Position numbers and translations under genes: made by a program. The notes beneath the pieces are model-generated. The model made no database searches, had not been told where the DNA came from, and worked only from the letters and a program-made list of their open reading frames with translations. This document shows positions 44,792-54,662 of a stretch of DNA of 64,000 bases, one piece after another. The stretch's first letter is position 1. Each line of letters opens with the position of its first letter. This DNA comes from Ascarosepion bandense (taxonomy: Eukaryota > Mollusca > Cephalopoda > Sepiida > Sepiidae), in the NCBI GenBank assembly GCA_037127315.1, contig JBBBDQ010001939.1, positions 1,297,001 to 1,361,000 of the forward strand. Reading direction: 5' to 3'.

Positions 44792-45082
44792 TCAAGTTTT
44801 TGTTAGAATTCTTGCCCGTATTTCTGTCTCTTTCTTTGGTGTAAAACCTTGAACAAAAATTAACTTTTTAAACATATCCAGAGTTTGTTCGTTTACTCTG
44901 AATCTTTCACACCCCTTGTTAATGCTTCCAGCATATGTGACCATAATCTTTGTCTTATTTTTTGTCAGATTTATACATTTCCAACAAGTATTAAATAACA
45001 AGCTTTTCTTGCTAAAAATTTTTGTCAGAATATTTACTGTTTCTTCAAAATAAATTTCTCTTGTTTTTTTGGTAGCACACAA
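44792..45082 (-). pseudogene. Gypsy gag fragment
   Basis: 96 codons. The recognisable core is RVNEQTLDMFKKLIFVQGF followed by TEIRARILTK, the gag segment preceding the ECQRI and zinc knuckle region in K02A2.6-type elements. Continues after a frame break toward 44590. Confidence 0.6.
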
Positions 45083-45244
45083 TTACCGTATTTGTTATGT
45101 TTAACTGGTGCTAACTTTCTCAACAAAAATCTCATTTTTTTCTCATGTTCCCAGTCACTGTATTCTTCTCAGAAAATTTGCTTGTATCTTCTAAAATTAA
45201 CATAAATGGTAATTCCATCATCTGAATTGTATGTAAATTCAGAT

Positions 45245-45895
45245 ATAGCATTTGCCCCCACATCACAGTGAAAGAACTTTTGTTTCTTTCAGAATTATTT
45301 CCATTAACTTATGTTGTCGTTTCTGGAGTTCCAAGAACTACTGATGTTGTTGCAGTTTTTGTTGCTGTATGTCTAACACTTGAGCTAATATTTCCTCCAT
45401 ATTTGAAGAATATTTTTTTTACACACACCAAAGAGAAAAATTTAAACCAATGAGGTTCAAAATTCTAGTCATCACTGGTTTCATGTGCACCAAATCAAAA
45501 AGTAGTTTTTTATATTTTTTATAACTCAGTATGAGTTTTAATCCCTTGTCACTCCTGTTATAGCTCATATGAGTTTTGATTACTCATTAATACTGTTATA
45601 ACTCATTTTCTAGCAGTTATAATATTAATTGTTATGTAGTCTACTGTTAGAAATAATCTAGACTGACTCCAACAGTGTTTTGAGACTCCCTTGGGGTTCT
45701 TCATTTGAGCATCTACATTAGTTAATTTGTGCCACCAAGAGTGTATTATTTACTCCACAGCAGTACAACTAGACATGTGCACAAACAAGGAATGCTGGGA
45801 ATTTTAGAACTTTAAAAAAGAAAAATGTAAAATCCTCAGCACACCTGTTCATGTGTATGTCTAGTCATATCAACATAACAAATTTAGTCTGATGA
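45245..45895. other. Intron 1 sequence, possible Gypsy 5' flank
   Basis: The repeated TATAACTCAT / GAGTTTTGATTACTC phrases near 45530-45610 could be LTR remnants of the adjacent Gypsy piece, but no matching partner was found. Confidence 0.3.
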
Positions 45896-45993
45896 AGTCC
45901 TGAAGGAAAAATGTGTCACAAGTAAACTTTTCCATTTTCTCATAAGTCCTGAAGGAAAAATGTGTCACAAGTAAACTTTTCCATTTTCTCATA
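45896..45993. repeat. Two tandem 49-bp units, nearly identical
   Basis: Units start at 45896 and 45945. Each begins AGTCCTGAAGGAAAAATG and ends TTTCTCATA. No differences were seen between them. Confidence 0.9.
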
Positions 45994-46925
45994 CAATTCC
46001 CCTATATATATAATTGAAATGCCATTATTTTCTCTTCTAAGATTCCTGTCATTGTTATTAGGTTTAGGTTTGTTGTTTGAAGTCAAGTTATGCCTTGATG
46101 AATACAAAACAATGTGTCAAATTGGTTTAGAAAATAGACAAACAAGAGAATGAAAGAAATTGAAATGACATTTTTTTTAGTCTACTGGGAATATTTTTGT
46201 GTATAAAGTGAAAATTTCAAGAAAAGTTTTTAAAAGAGCATCTACAGAAAATTAATAAAAAACTAAACTTACTCTGTTTGTGAGTTAAAGAGTGAGAGGT
46301 GTATTATCTAAACTATGTGCCTTTAGCATTAACTTTAGCATCCTATCTCAATCTCAGTAAAAAGTGAAAAAAGAGAGAGCTAGTCTCCTGGAATTTAGAC
46401 TATAAATGTTCCCATTTTTTTATGCATGCTCTAAAGCTGAACAGTACATTTCTGCTACTGACAAGGTTATCAACACATGTGTCCAGTGGAAATATTTAAC
46501 ATTTGTTACACTATATATGACTAGAGTCAATGTATTGTATCATATTTTTAAAAAATGTTTTTTTAATCATTTCACCCCAAGCAAAGCAGTTTTACTGTCA
46601 TTGTTGTGCAGGGGGTTACATAGAGAGAAAGTGATGAGAAGAGGGGTAGGTTATAGGGTGTGTCAGGAAGAGGGTAATAGAAGGATGAGAATACTGGTGT
46701 GATGGGGGTGGAGTAGATGGAGAAAAGCTTGAGAGAAAGGATGTGAGTTAGTGAGATAGGAGATGACTATTCACCTTAGATTTAATTTCTTGGAGATTCT
46801 AGCTGTCAGAGAAGCAAGTATACAAAAGGAATTCCACAGGTGGGAAGTGCGAGAAAAGAAGCTGTTAGAGTAGAAATTGCAGTTACATTTTATCGATTTC
46901 ACTGTAAAAGGGTGGGACCTAGTTG

Positions 46926-47414
46926 CTAGTCTAGTAGCTTGAGTAAATTCATACATAGGGGCACCAGTGAGCTAAGTTTATTGGAGCAGAAGCCGTGAAA
47001 GTATTTGTAGAAGAGACACAGGGAAGCCACAACACGCCAGTGAGAGAGCGACTGCAGCCGAGTTGCATTACAGATTCTCTGCTGAATTTTGTCAAGAACC
47101 CTGAAGTACATAGCAGGGGCACCCAACCAGATGTGGCAGCAGTATTCAATACATGGGTGGATGGTAGATTTATATATTTGCAAGATGGATTCAGATGGGA
47201 AAAACTTCCTGGTCCTGCACAGAGAACTGACCTTCTTAGCAGCGGATTTAGCTATGGATTCAATACAGTCATTCCACTTGAGGTCTGCTGAGAGAGTTAG
47301 TAAAAGGAGGTGCAATGTTTTACTCTCAGGGAGGCTAGCCTGATCCATGCTAATGGGGGGGTAGGAGTGATTGTCTATGATGATTAACAGATAGCAACTT
47401 CGTTTTGGAAGCAT
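46926..47414 (-). pseudogene. LINE-A copy 5 RT thumb and C-terminal domain
   Basis: 162 codons. Contains SMDQASLPESKTLHLL, KKVSSLCRTRKFFPSESILQ, then STIHPCIEYCCHIWLGAPAM and VVASLCLFYKYFHG. These are the regions after the catalytic palm in this LINE family, including the conserved EYC.HxW segment. The next frame (46771-46956) carries RLATRSHPFTVK. Confidence 0.8.
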
Positions 47415-47662
47415 TAAAATTTACAAGCCATTTCTTACTCCAGTCCACCATAGATTGGAGGTCCTTTTCAATCTCGGTAGTGAGACTTTGTCAGCCTCAG
47501 CAGATTTTTGATCTTGGCGAGAGTAAATCATGGTGTCATCAGTGTATATGCCTACTTGGGAGCTGATTACATCAGGGAAATCCTTAATGAAAATCAGGAG
47601 AAGTGTAGGACCTAGAATAGAGCCTTGAGGTATACCCGCATTTGTATGATAGTATCAGGAGG

Positions 47663-48052
47663 TACACTACCAGCCATAGTTATTAGGCCACCCCAGTGTT
47701 TTAAAAAAATGATGTATTTCATACTATTTTTTAGTATTTATTGCCAAGTGAATAATTGTAAATAAAAATAGAATGGTTCTTTTGTTAATATTGCACAAAA
47801 CATGTGCGTCAAATGAATTTATAAATATTTAGTAATTATCTATATTGCAGTTTCATCAATGAAAGAATGAAGAAAATTTAGGGTGATTCGGATGAGTTCA
47901 TCTTTGTTTCCTTGCCTTGTAAAATTTTGCAAAATAATAATAACAAAAGAACCATTCTATTTTCATTTGGTAATAAATACTAAAAATAGTACGAAATACA
48001 TCATTTCTTTTAAAATAACTGGGGTGGCCTAATAATTATGGCTGGTAGTGTA
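47663..48052. mobile_element. Hairpin MITE with TA target duplication (Tc1/mariner-type)
   Basis: The left end TACACTACCAGCCATAG and right end GGCTGGTAGTGTA are inverted. Pairing extends inward for roughly 140 bp per arm, through GGTTCTTTTGTTA near 47775 and its inverse near 47945, with small indels. TA dinucleotides at both ends (47663-47664, 48051-48052) fit Tc1/mariner insertion. There is no coding capacity. It sits inside LINE-A copy 5, so it is younger than that copy. Confidence 0.85.
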
Positions 48053-48370
48053 TGTCTATTCAATACTACCCTCATTATGCGATTTGAAAGGAATGACTGG
48101 ATTAGGTCAAACAATTGTCCAGTTATCCATAGCTCCACAGCTTGCGTAGAAGGCCAGCATGTCAGACTCTGTCAAACGCTTTGGAAATATCCAGGGCAAC
48201 AGCTCGAGCTTCACCATTCTTGTTGAGATCCTGGTATACATACTCAGTGATGGTTGTTAGCATATCAGAAGTAGACCTGGTGAAGTGGAAACCATGCTGT
48301 TTGTTAGAGAAGAGTCTGTGGGCTGTGAGATGTTGAACCACCTTGGCAATGAAATATCTCCTCACATATT

Positions 48371-48810
48371 TATGGTTTGTTTTTAATTTGTTATGTTTTA
48401 CTGCATATCAACCTCAACATTTTTAATGCCAACAAGATTGTTACAATAGATTTGTATGAATAGAATATATATTCTTTGTAAGAAATCAGTTTGTAGATCA
48501 GGTTTCATTGATATATTTTTGTAAAGAGGTTTTTTTGTCAAAAGCCAAATGTATTGCTGGTAATATTTTTAAAAAAATGTATTGCTTGTATTTTTACTAT
48601 AAATATCTATTTTTATACTTTCATAATGTTTTGATACCAGTTTGGGGGTTAACTATTTGCCCATAGCTGGAACCCTAACAGGTGCTACCAACCCGAGTCA
48701 GAGTGATGGGAACAACAGCGAGTAAGAGGTGATTCCACACTCTCCCAAACCTCTTGATCAGAGGCCTTTTTGCCAGATGTAGTTTATTGTCATACACAGG
48801 ATAATCAGAT
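48371..48810 (+). repeat. Second copy of the composite SINE-like repeat body
   Basis: Collinear with 29935-30430: CATATCAACCTCAACATTTT, TGTATTGCTGGTAATATT, then GGTTAACTATTTGCCCATAG and GATCAGAGGCC. The tRNA-like head is absent. Confidence 0.65.
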
Positions 48811-49621
48811 ATGTTTGAATTATCATTAGTTTCATGGTCTTCATCATTATCTATGCCTTGTTTTGAATCCCTGTTTTATTGTGAGAGTAAGAAGATCTAG
48901 AACAAAGAATTCTTATAAGATATCCTATTGGATGCTCGAGGATAATCATTACTTTCAGTAATTCCATCAACATCTACAAAATATCTTGAATCACCATCGC
49001 TTTCAGAATAAGAATCAGGACAAATTAATTTTTTTTTTTGCTCATCAGCCATGGTTAATTAGGTGGTCTACAGTTTTTTTGTCACTATAACAGATCTTTA
49101 TCTTTCTTTTTATTAGAAGATCCAATACAAAATTTCTCTCCAAAATACAAAATAATTTTAATTTAAAGGTTGTTCAAAGGTAATATTTTAATGCATTCAA
49201 TATTAGTTAAAAAAAAGCAAGCAAGCAAACAAACAAACAAACAAACAAACAATTATTTAATTTTAGAAAATAATAACCAGTTAATTAGCTCAAAACAAAC
49301 TTTGAATATTTTAAAGATAATTCCTATAAGAAACAATTTTCTTTGCTTTGTCTGCAAAATATCAATGAAAAAATAGTCATTTTCACTTCACATTCAAAAA
49401 CTGCTGAATTTAGTAAAATTTTGCATTTATAGCTTTGATGTCAAAATGATACTTTGCAGTTAAAATCTGTAAAAAGAAGACTTTTATATAACTGTTTATA
49501 TAAGTTATCCAAAAAATTTTATTCTTTTATAATTAAAAAAATAAACTGAATAATAATAATATTAAATTGTTTTGAATTTATATTAACAAGAATTAATTTC
49601 CATGAATCTTTTTTGTTTGAC
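48811..49621. other. Intron 1 sequence with a CAAA microsatellite
   Basis: AT-rich. A CAAG/CAAA run lies at 49217-49251. No gene recognised. Confidence 0.6.
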
Positions 49622-49912
49622 ACTATTTACATTATTTGGAATATTGTCCTCATCTTTGCTACCATGTTTACAATATTTTGGCCATCATATGCTCCAGCCT
49701 TCTTCATGTACTAGGAATATTGAACCGAACCCTTTATTACAATCAATGGAGTATATCATTCTCATAGCTACTTCTAGAAGTCATGAGTTATCTCCTTTTA
49801 ACTTAATTTTGAGAAATTCCTAGCACCTGAAGAACGCTGGAACATACAATGGCTGAAATGTTGTAAACATGGCAGCAAAGATGAGGACAATAATTTGAAT
49901 AATGTAAATAGT
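49622..49912. repeat. Inverted-repeat (MITE-like) element, best copy
   Basis: Arms of about 62 bp (49622-49683 and 49850-49912) are inverted and mostly identical. The left arm carries ACTATTTACATTATTTGG and GTCCTCATCTTTGCTACC, and the right arm their inverse. Family members lie at 22307-22512 and 50225-50345 (half). Confidence 0.75.
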
Positions 49913-50224
49913 CTAAATACTACCTCATCTCAGAATTATAGACAAATTTTTTCCTTGAGTTTATTAATTTAACATTCATAGACACCCATATGTATCTACC
50001 TTGATCTTAAACTGTTGCTTTTTTTCTCTGAAGTATGTACTTAAAACATTCTCATATGTTAATTGGAGATATACATTAGAATTTTGAACTGAAAACTTAA
50101 TTTAGTCCATTGGAGAGTTAAGTAACTTAGGGAATTAATAAGTGAAACTGAGATATCCAAAAAGATATGGCATGTGGAATTAAAACAATTTGCCCCATGA
50201 TTAAATAAAGGGTTTGTTTTAAAA

Positions 50225-50345
50225 TTATAACATATATCACCTGAAGAAGGCCAGTGTGTACAATAGCCAAAACATTATGAATATTTCAATAAAGATGAGG
50301 ACAACAGTCCAAATGTTGTAAATAGTGTAAATATTTATTTGGTCT
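50225..50345. repeat. Half copy of the inverted-repeat element
   Basis: Contains CCTGAAGAAGGCCAGTG, CAATAAAGATGAGGACAACA and GTAAATAGTGTAAAT, the right half of the element at 49622-49912. Confidence 0.6.
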
Positions 50346-50673
50346 TTGACTTTTACAGACAGTTAAAAATGTCCAATGTCAGAGAGTGAGAAAAAAAAGC
50401 AGCAAAATATTTTTTCCACGAAACATATGTCCTTGATGTTAGTTTAAACTGAAACCTTTTTTCCATATATTTTGATGATTTTGCTAGTAATAAAAAAATA
50501 AATATTATTGCAGCACTTTTACAAGTTATACTAGGTTAGTTAATTTAATAACATATCAAACCCTATAGAGTATATTTAATATCAAATATAAGTTTTATAG
50601 GTTAAAATCACAATGAACTAATAAAAAGGTAGACATTAGTCGTGTTTTTACTAGAGTCAAAGAGGTAAACATT

Positions 50674-51057
50674 TGTTGTATCCTGGGAGGGGATAAACAG
50701 AGAAAGAATAGTGCAAGAAATAACTCTTAACACTGAGTATATATAAATAGAGATTTATTATACCTCATACAAATACAAGTACACCAACGAACAGTTAACA
50801 CGAATAACAATTAAGACGGCAATATCTCTGTATAGGACGTATGCATCCATCTTGAGAAGAAGGCTTCCATCTAGTGATGTCTAACTTTTGTCTAAGGCCA
50901 ATGGCTCTCGATCACACTCGTGTAATGACGAATAATCTCGTATAGTCACGATTACTCTCAAGCACACTCGATCACTCTGTCGATCAGTTTTGTCTAGGTC
51001 TTTTATAACCCGGGACATAGCTAATTCTTGGGTAGGACAGGATATTTCACTACAACA
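50674..51057 (-). mobile_element. Solo LTR (384 bp) with perfect 5-bp target duplication
   Basis: Ends are TGTTGTA and TACAACA (inverted), flanked by ACATT on both sides (50669-50673 and 51058-51062). On the minus strand a TATA box (TTATAAAAG, near 51002-51010) lies upstream of a poly(A) signal AATAAA (near 50755-50760). This gives U3-R-U5 polarity on the minus strand. No internal coding sequence is attached, so it is a solo LTR left by recombination between two LTRs. Its family is not one of the coding elements in the window. Confidence 0.85.
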
Positions 51058-51086
51058 ACATTATGTGCAGTTAATAGAAGAAGCAA

Positions 51087-51197
51087 AAAGGTAGAAACAG
51101 GTTTGGCCTACAGCAAAGCCAAAAAAGGTAGGCACAGGTTTGGCCTACACCAGAGTCAAAATGGTAGACACAGGTTTGGCCTACACTAGAGTATCAT
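51087..51197. repeat. Three ~37-bp tandem units next to the solo LTR
   Basis: Each unit carries ACAGGTTTGGCCTACA, followed by GAGTCAAA or a variant. A related ACTAGAGTCAAAGAGG phrase lies just left of the LTR (50652-50667), so the LTR probably landed inside or beside this array. Confidence 0.8.
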
Positions 51198-51353
51198 CTC
51201 TCTAAAGTGGGCAAAGAGGAAGTTCTACTTACTATCATATTCTGTGGGTATCTAATAATATTAAACCCCAAAGGGGAACAGCAAAAATAAAAAGTAACTT
51301 AATATATAATAAAAAATACATCTGGCATATACCAGCCATAAAGTTATACTTAC

Positions 51354-51490
51354 ATTCTTTTCATACTCTGGCCGTGTTGAAAAATAGACTGGGAAGATGA
51401 CATACGGTCCAAGAAACCATATTAAAAACCACGTGTGCAAACAAACTCTGTTCATTTCGCATTTGTGAGGAGGTGACTTATCAGGTATAT
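51354..51490 (-). CDS. NTPDase-like exon with N-terminal membrane anchor
   Basis: The exon has a pyrimidine-rich acceptor ending tttggtag and a perfect donor gtaagt directly after the codons for YEKN. It encodes 45 full codons preceded by two bases of a split codon. A hydrophobic run (residues about 16-37, HTWFLIWFLGPYVIFPVYF) follows a short basic stretch (MNR), as expected for the N-terminal anchor that precedes apyrase region 1 in NTPDases. A Met at codon 12 (MNRVCL) could be the start. The frame is also open back to the acceptor, so an upstream coding exon joined in phase is equally possible; none was recognised between 51491 and 64000. Assignment to the gene rests on phase match and topology, since this segment is not conserved in sequence in the family. 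Confidence 0.65.
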
Positions 51491-53085
51491 CTACCAAAAG
51501 AAAGAAAAAATGTGAAATGCAGGAATAATTATAGAAAAGGAAAAGAAACTGAAAATGATTATTCTACATAAAGTGGCTCTTCATATAAATTTTTTTCTTT
51601 AACAATTACAATGCTATTTTTTTAATGAAAAACTTTACTTTTAAAACTAGAACAATCCTCAGGATATATTTTACATTTCAATTTCAATGAAAATACCATA
51701 AAATTCTATTATACAAAAATTAATTTTATCCATTAAAAATGTTTAAACCATCCAGATCCAATAGTAAAATAAAACTGAAGTTTGGTACCCAGATATTTAG
51801 CTCTCTGGCAACACCTACCAGTTGCACTAAGAAGGGCATGAGCCCACATTTAATGCCTGTGGTAATAGCTTAGATAAACAAGATGACTCATCATAAATTA
51901 TGACTGGGTTGTGTAACGTAAAAAGTGGGTATGTGATGATCATTTTCATTCTTCCAAGATTAGAGATCAAATGAGAAAAGCAAAAATACACAAAATTGAA
52001 ATCACAGCTGGTGCACAAATCTTGTTCCACTAATCTATGATATGCTACAACCACTTTACTGGATATCAATTTTCATAAAGTAGTATTCATGTAAAATACA
52101 AATTTTACTATAACCTTGCACAATAATGGAACATATGTAATATAGGTGAACAATTCAACTAGAAAAACTAAAAATAAATGCAATATATCTAAATACAAAT
52201 TAGAGGCATAATAAATCCTTCCATCTTAAATAAATCAACAATATCTTGTGGCAATTTTTAACAACAGCTTCAGATTTTTCTTACAAAAAATTGAATAATT
52301 TAACACATTCAACATTTAAGGATGAAAAAATAGTGAATTTTATATAGTGTTTTTCAAAAATTAGCATGAGCAAAACAAATTCAAGGATTTTGACAAAAAG
52401 AAAATCCCAGAATGAGATCAAAATCTATGAAAAGTTTTCATCCTTTAATACTAGCCATTTGTACTTAGTTTAATTTGTGATGTGTACATATATAAGTAGA
52501 AAAAAACAAAACAAATGTTGTTAAGATAGCAGGAGTCAAAAAGTACTTCCCAGGGCCCATAATCAGCTCCCACTTCACAAGGTCAGGTGTATATGCACTG
52601 GCCCTAACCAAAATAGTAAGTATCAATTAAAAAAATTAATGAACTTAATGAAATTCTAATTAAAACATTGCAGAAGACCATTTACCAGAATCACTTAAAA
52701 TCTTCCTGAGACTCTTTCACCTTTTTAATTCAGTATTTTCAGCTAAGCTGCTCTATATGTGTAACATTTGTATCTTTATACAAATTCGTATTCAGAATAG
52801 TGACCATGGTCTTTGATAACAATTTTCTTAGAGCATAATGTCTTACTGTAAAACATCCCGCCATTTTTGAATATCTTGATAACTGGTTGTGCACTCTTGA
52901 TGTAACCTATCAATGAATCAGAAAGAACCTTACAACATAAGTGTGAACAGCCACTTTTCTGTGAGGTTACTTAAAATGCTCATAGGATTTTAATGTAGTG
53001 TATCCCTGTGACCCACATGTGGTGATTTGAGTGGTTCCTCAGGAGATTCAGTGGATCCAAATAAAATTTCTTAATAAATTATAAT
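51491..53085. other. Upstream region of the NTPDase-like gene, no exon recognised
   Basis: AT-rich. No further coding exon, TATA box or CpG-rich block can be named. The preceding exon, if any, should end with one base of a split codon. Confidence 0.5.
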
Positions 53086-53089
53086 GTTA

Positions 53090-53730
53090 TTAATGATGTT
53101 ATTAGTCTGACAAGTTTCCACTTAACACATCACTCAATAAATCTCAGGCCTAACTAATAAAACAACAACTTTTAGGAAAAAATTCAACTTTGTTCATCAA
53201 CATCAGTCAGTCAGTTAAGGGCCATGCGCGATACATGTTTGGGCGATCATGTCTCTTTCGGGACATGACTGACTGGGCAGAAGATTATCCCACAGTAGGT
53301 TGCCATTGCTTTCTGCGGTAGACTGGTTGCCGACCAAGGCTATAGAACTGAATCTGTTGTATTATTTAACCCATAACTGGAGGGAAGAGATGGATTAATA
53401 CCTTTCCCAAGTGAATGCAAGGAATTCAACTGGAATTTGAACTCGGTTCCCCGATTTCTCGTTCTGAGCCGATATCCACTGCGCCACAACGCACATCCGC
53501 GTTCATCAACATAGTCTCCTTTTAAAATGATACACAGATTCTAATGCTTCTCTAACAATTCAATAACTTTTTTGTAGAATGATTTGTCTTTAGCCTCAAA
53601 ATATGCCTCATTTTCCAATATTAATTTTTCATTGGAGACAAATCTCTTTCCCTGGAGCATCCTTTTGAGGTCTGCAAACAATAGTAGCTATTATATAAGA
53701 ATGATTTTTTGATATTGTCAAAACAAATGT
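53090..53730 (-). pseudogene. mariner transposase C-terminal relic, split by a SINE
   Basis: Minus strand at about 53520-53690: LKRMLQGKRFVSNEKLI, then EAYFEAKDKSFYKKVIELLE, the end of a mariner (Mos1/SETMAR-type) transposase. The sequence continues across the SINE as GDYVDE and a C-terminal aromatic tail near 53110-53190. Stops are present. The upstream DDD/DDE catalytic region is missing, and inverted repeats were not located. Confidence 0.75.
53204..53500 (-). repeat. Full-length tRNA-derived SINE with 12-bp target duplication
   Basis: Minus strand: tRNA-like head (GTTGTGGCGCAGTGGATATC box A; GAGTTCAAATTCC box B), body, hairpin CATGTC...GACATG and CTGACTGACTG tail. GTTCATCAACAT lies at both flanks (53192-53203 and 53501-53512), an exact 12-bp duplication made in the mariner codons for VDE. 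This is the best reference copy of the family. Confidence 0.9.
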
Positions 53731-53780
53731 AATTAATGCTTATTGATTAATGGGTTCAGCAGAAACAGAAAATGTGTTGC

Positions 53781-53963
53781 TGTAATCCACTTTTAATGGG
53801 TTTATATTCAATTTGTCATATTTCTTAAAAATTATTACTTGCGATGGATAAATTGTCATTCCAACTGCGATGTAAAAATTGTCGTTTTATTTTTACACCT
53901 TCAACTATTTCACAAACATTTAGTATTATTTTTTGTGTACTTATTCTAGAGTAGAGGTCTACA
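53781..53963 (-). repeat. Gypsy 3' LTR candidate
   Basis: Begins TGTAATCC and ends TCTACA on the plus strand. Follows the Gypsy pol end on the minus strand. Confidence 0.6.
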
Positions 53964-54029
53964 AATAACCCCTCACCTAAATTGGAAGTTTTAAAAATAT
54001 TGCAAAAACTTTCAATATGTATAATATGT

Positions 54030-54660
54030 CTTGTACTTTGCAAGCCAATGCACATGCCTACCGGCTCTTGTTTTCGCTGAGACTGTTTCAGGTTGATTTG
54101 CTTTTGATATTGATAATTGATCTGCTCAACTGGAAGCATGATTCAAGTTGTCTAGAAAGGTTGACTTAAGTTTTTCAATGCTGACAGTAGTTTGTTTGTT
54201 ACCAATCAAGATGGTAAAGTACTTTGGTTCACAGGAGACTACTCTGTGGGAACCAGAATAATTCGGCATTAATTGTTTTTTTTATTGTGTCCTGTCAAAA
54301 AAATACAAATTCACAATCATTCGGATTTTTAGGTAGAAATATTGTTTTTCTAATGGTACACGTAGGCATATGGCATAAAGTAGACATCTTGTCTCATAAA
54401 TTCTGCATGAACTGGGTAGTTGGTATACAAGATATTTCAGTATCTATACCATCTGACCGGGAAGTACCAACAGACTTGCAAAAATTAATTCTACTATAGT
54501 ACATTTCAGTTCGTCTTTCACAACATTTCAAAGCGCTAGTAAGATTAGTAGTAGTCTATTCAGCCATGGCTGTTCATCCAAACTTGCTGTTAATGATGCC
54601 TTCAGTTGAATTATTCAGTCATGCCATTTACACAAGAGTGGTATGCTGTCATTGATATAT
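54030..54660 (-). pseudogene. Gypsy integrase C-half and pol end
   Basis: Resumes the integrase after the RTE insertion: LGIKHISMTAYHSCVNGMTE (third catalytic block, Glu at the end), then LKASLTASLDEQPWLNRLLL. After frame slips come KYFTILIGNKQTTVSIEKLK (C-terminal beta domain) and KTRAGRHVHWLAKYK (pol end). Stops are scattered throughout. Confidence 0.7.
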
Positions 54661-54662
54661 GC

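Larger units (their letters stand above)
43667..45240 (-). mobile_element. Ty3/Gypsy relic (K02A2.6-like), internally deleted
   Basis: Coding order on the minus strand: gag with LDMFKKLIFVQGFT (44792-45082), DECQRILNLKWDAEEIQ and zinc knuckle CFKCGRLHLGNSC (about 44590-44770). A protease-to-RT region with DIDWMELFELWDLP follows (about 44190-44230), then RT start joined to integrase end (43667-44119). The RT palm, RNase H and first half of integrase are missing. LTRs were not identified. Confidence 0.75.
46545..48370 (-). mobile_element. LINE-A copy 5, interrupted by a MITE
   Basis: Minus strand from RT mid-region (48040-48365: VVQHLTAHRLFSNKQHGFHF, then VALDISKAFDRV) through the C-terminal domain (46926-47414) to the 3' UTR ending near 46550 with an A-rich tail. 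A 388-bp hairpin MITE (47663-48052) splits the RT. Stops and slips are frequent. The 3' half aligns with the copy at 3600-4674. Confidence 0.85.
3272..51490 (-). other. Split NTPDase (CD39-like) gene, at least four exons, 3' end outside window
   Basis: Four minus-strand exons at 51354-51490, 30778-30895, 8256-8406 and 3272-3443 form one reading frame. Exon phases fit exactly: exon 1 ends at a codon boundary and exon 2 starts at one; exon 2 ends with one base and exon 3 begins with two; exon 3 ends with two and exon 4 begins with one. Introns are about 20.5, 22.4 and 4.8 kb. Joined, the protein runs membrane anchor, apyrase region 1 (DAGFSYT), region 2 (GATVGMRLL) and region 3 (EEGTFAWITASYL), with the same order and spacing as CD39-type ecto-nucleotidases. 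These enzymes hydrolyse extracellular ATP/ADP at the cell surface. Regions 4 and 5 and the second membrane segment are missing because the window ends. The exons have no stops or frameshifts, so the gene looks alive. Whether it is catalytically normal is uncertain. Confidence 0.85.

Noticed and set aside
53825..54139. Possible host gene of 104 codons on the minus strand
   Set aside because: It overlaps the Gypsy pol end and LTR. The neighbouring frame carries KTRAGRHVHW, the pol C-terminus, and this frame has no motif.
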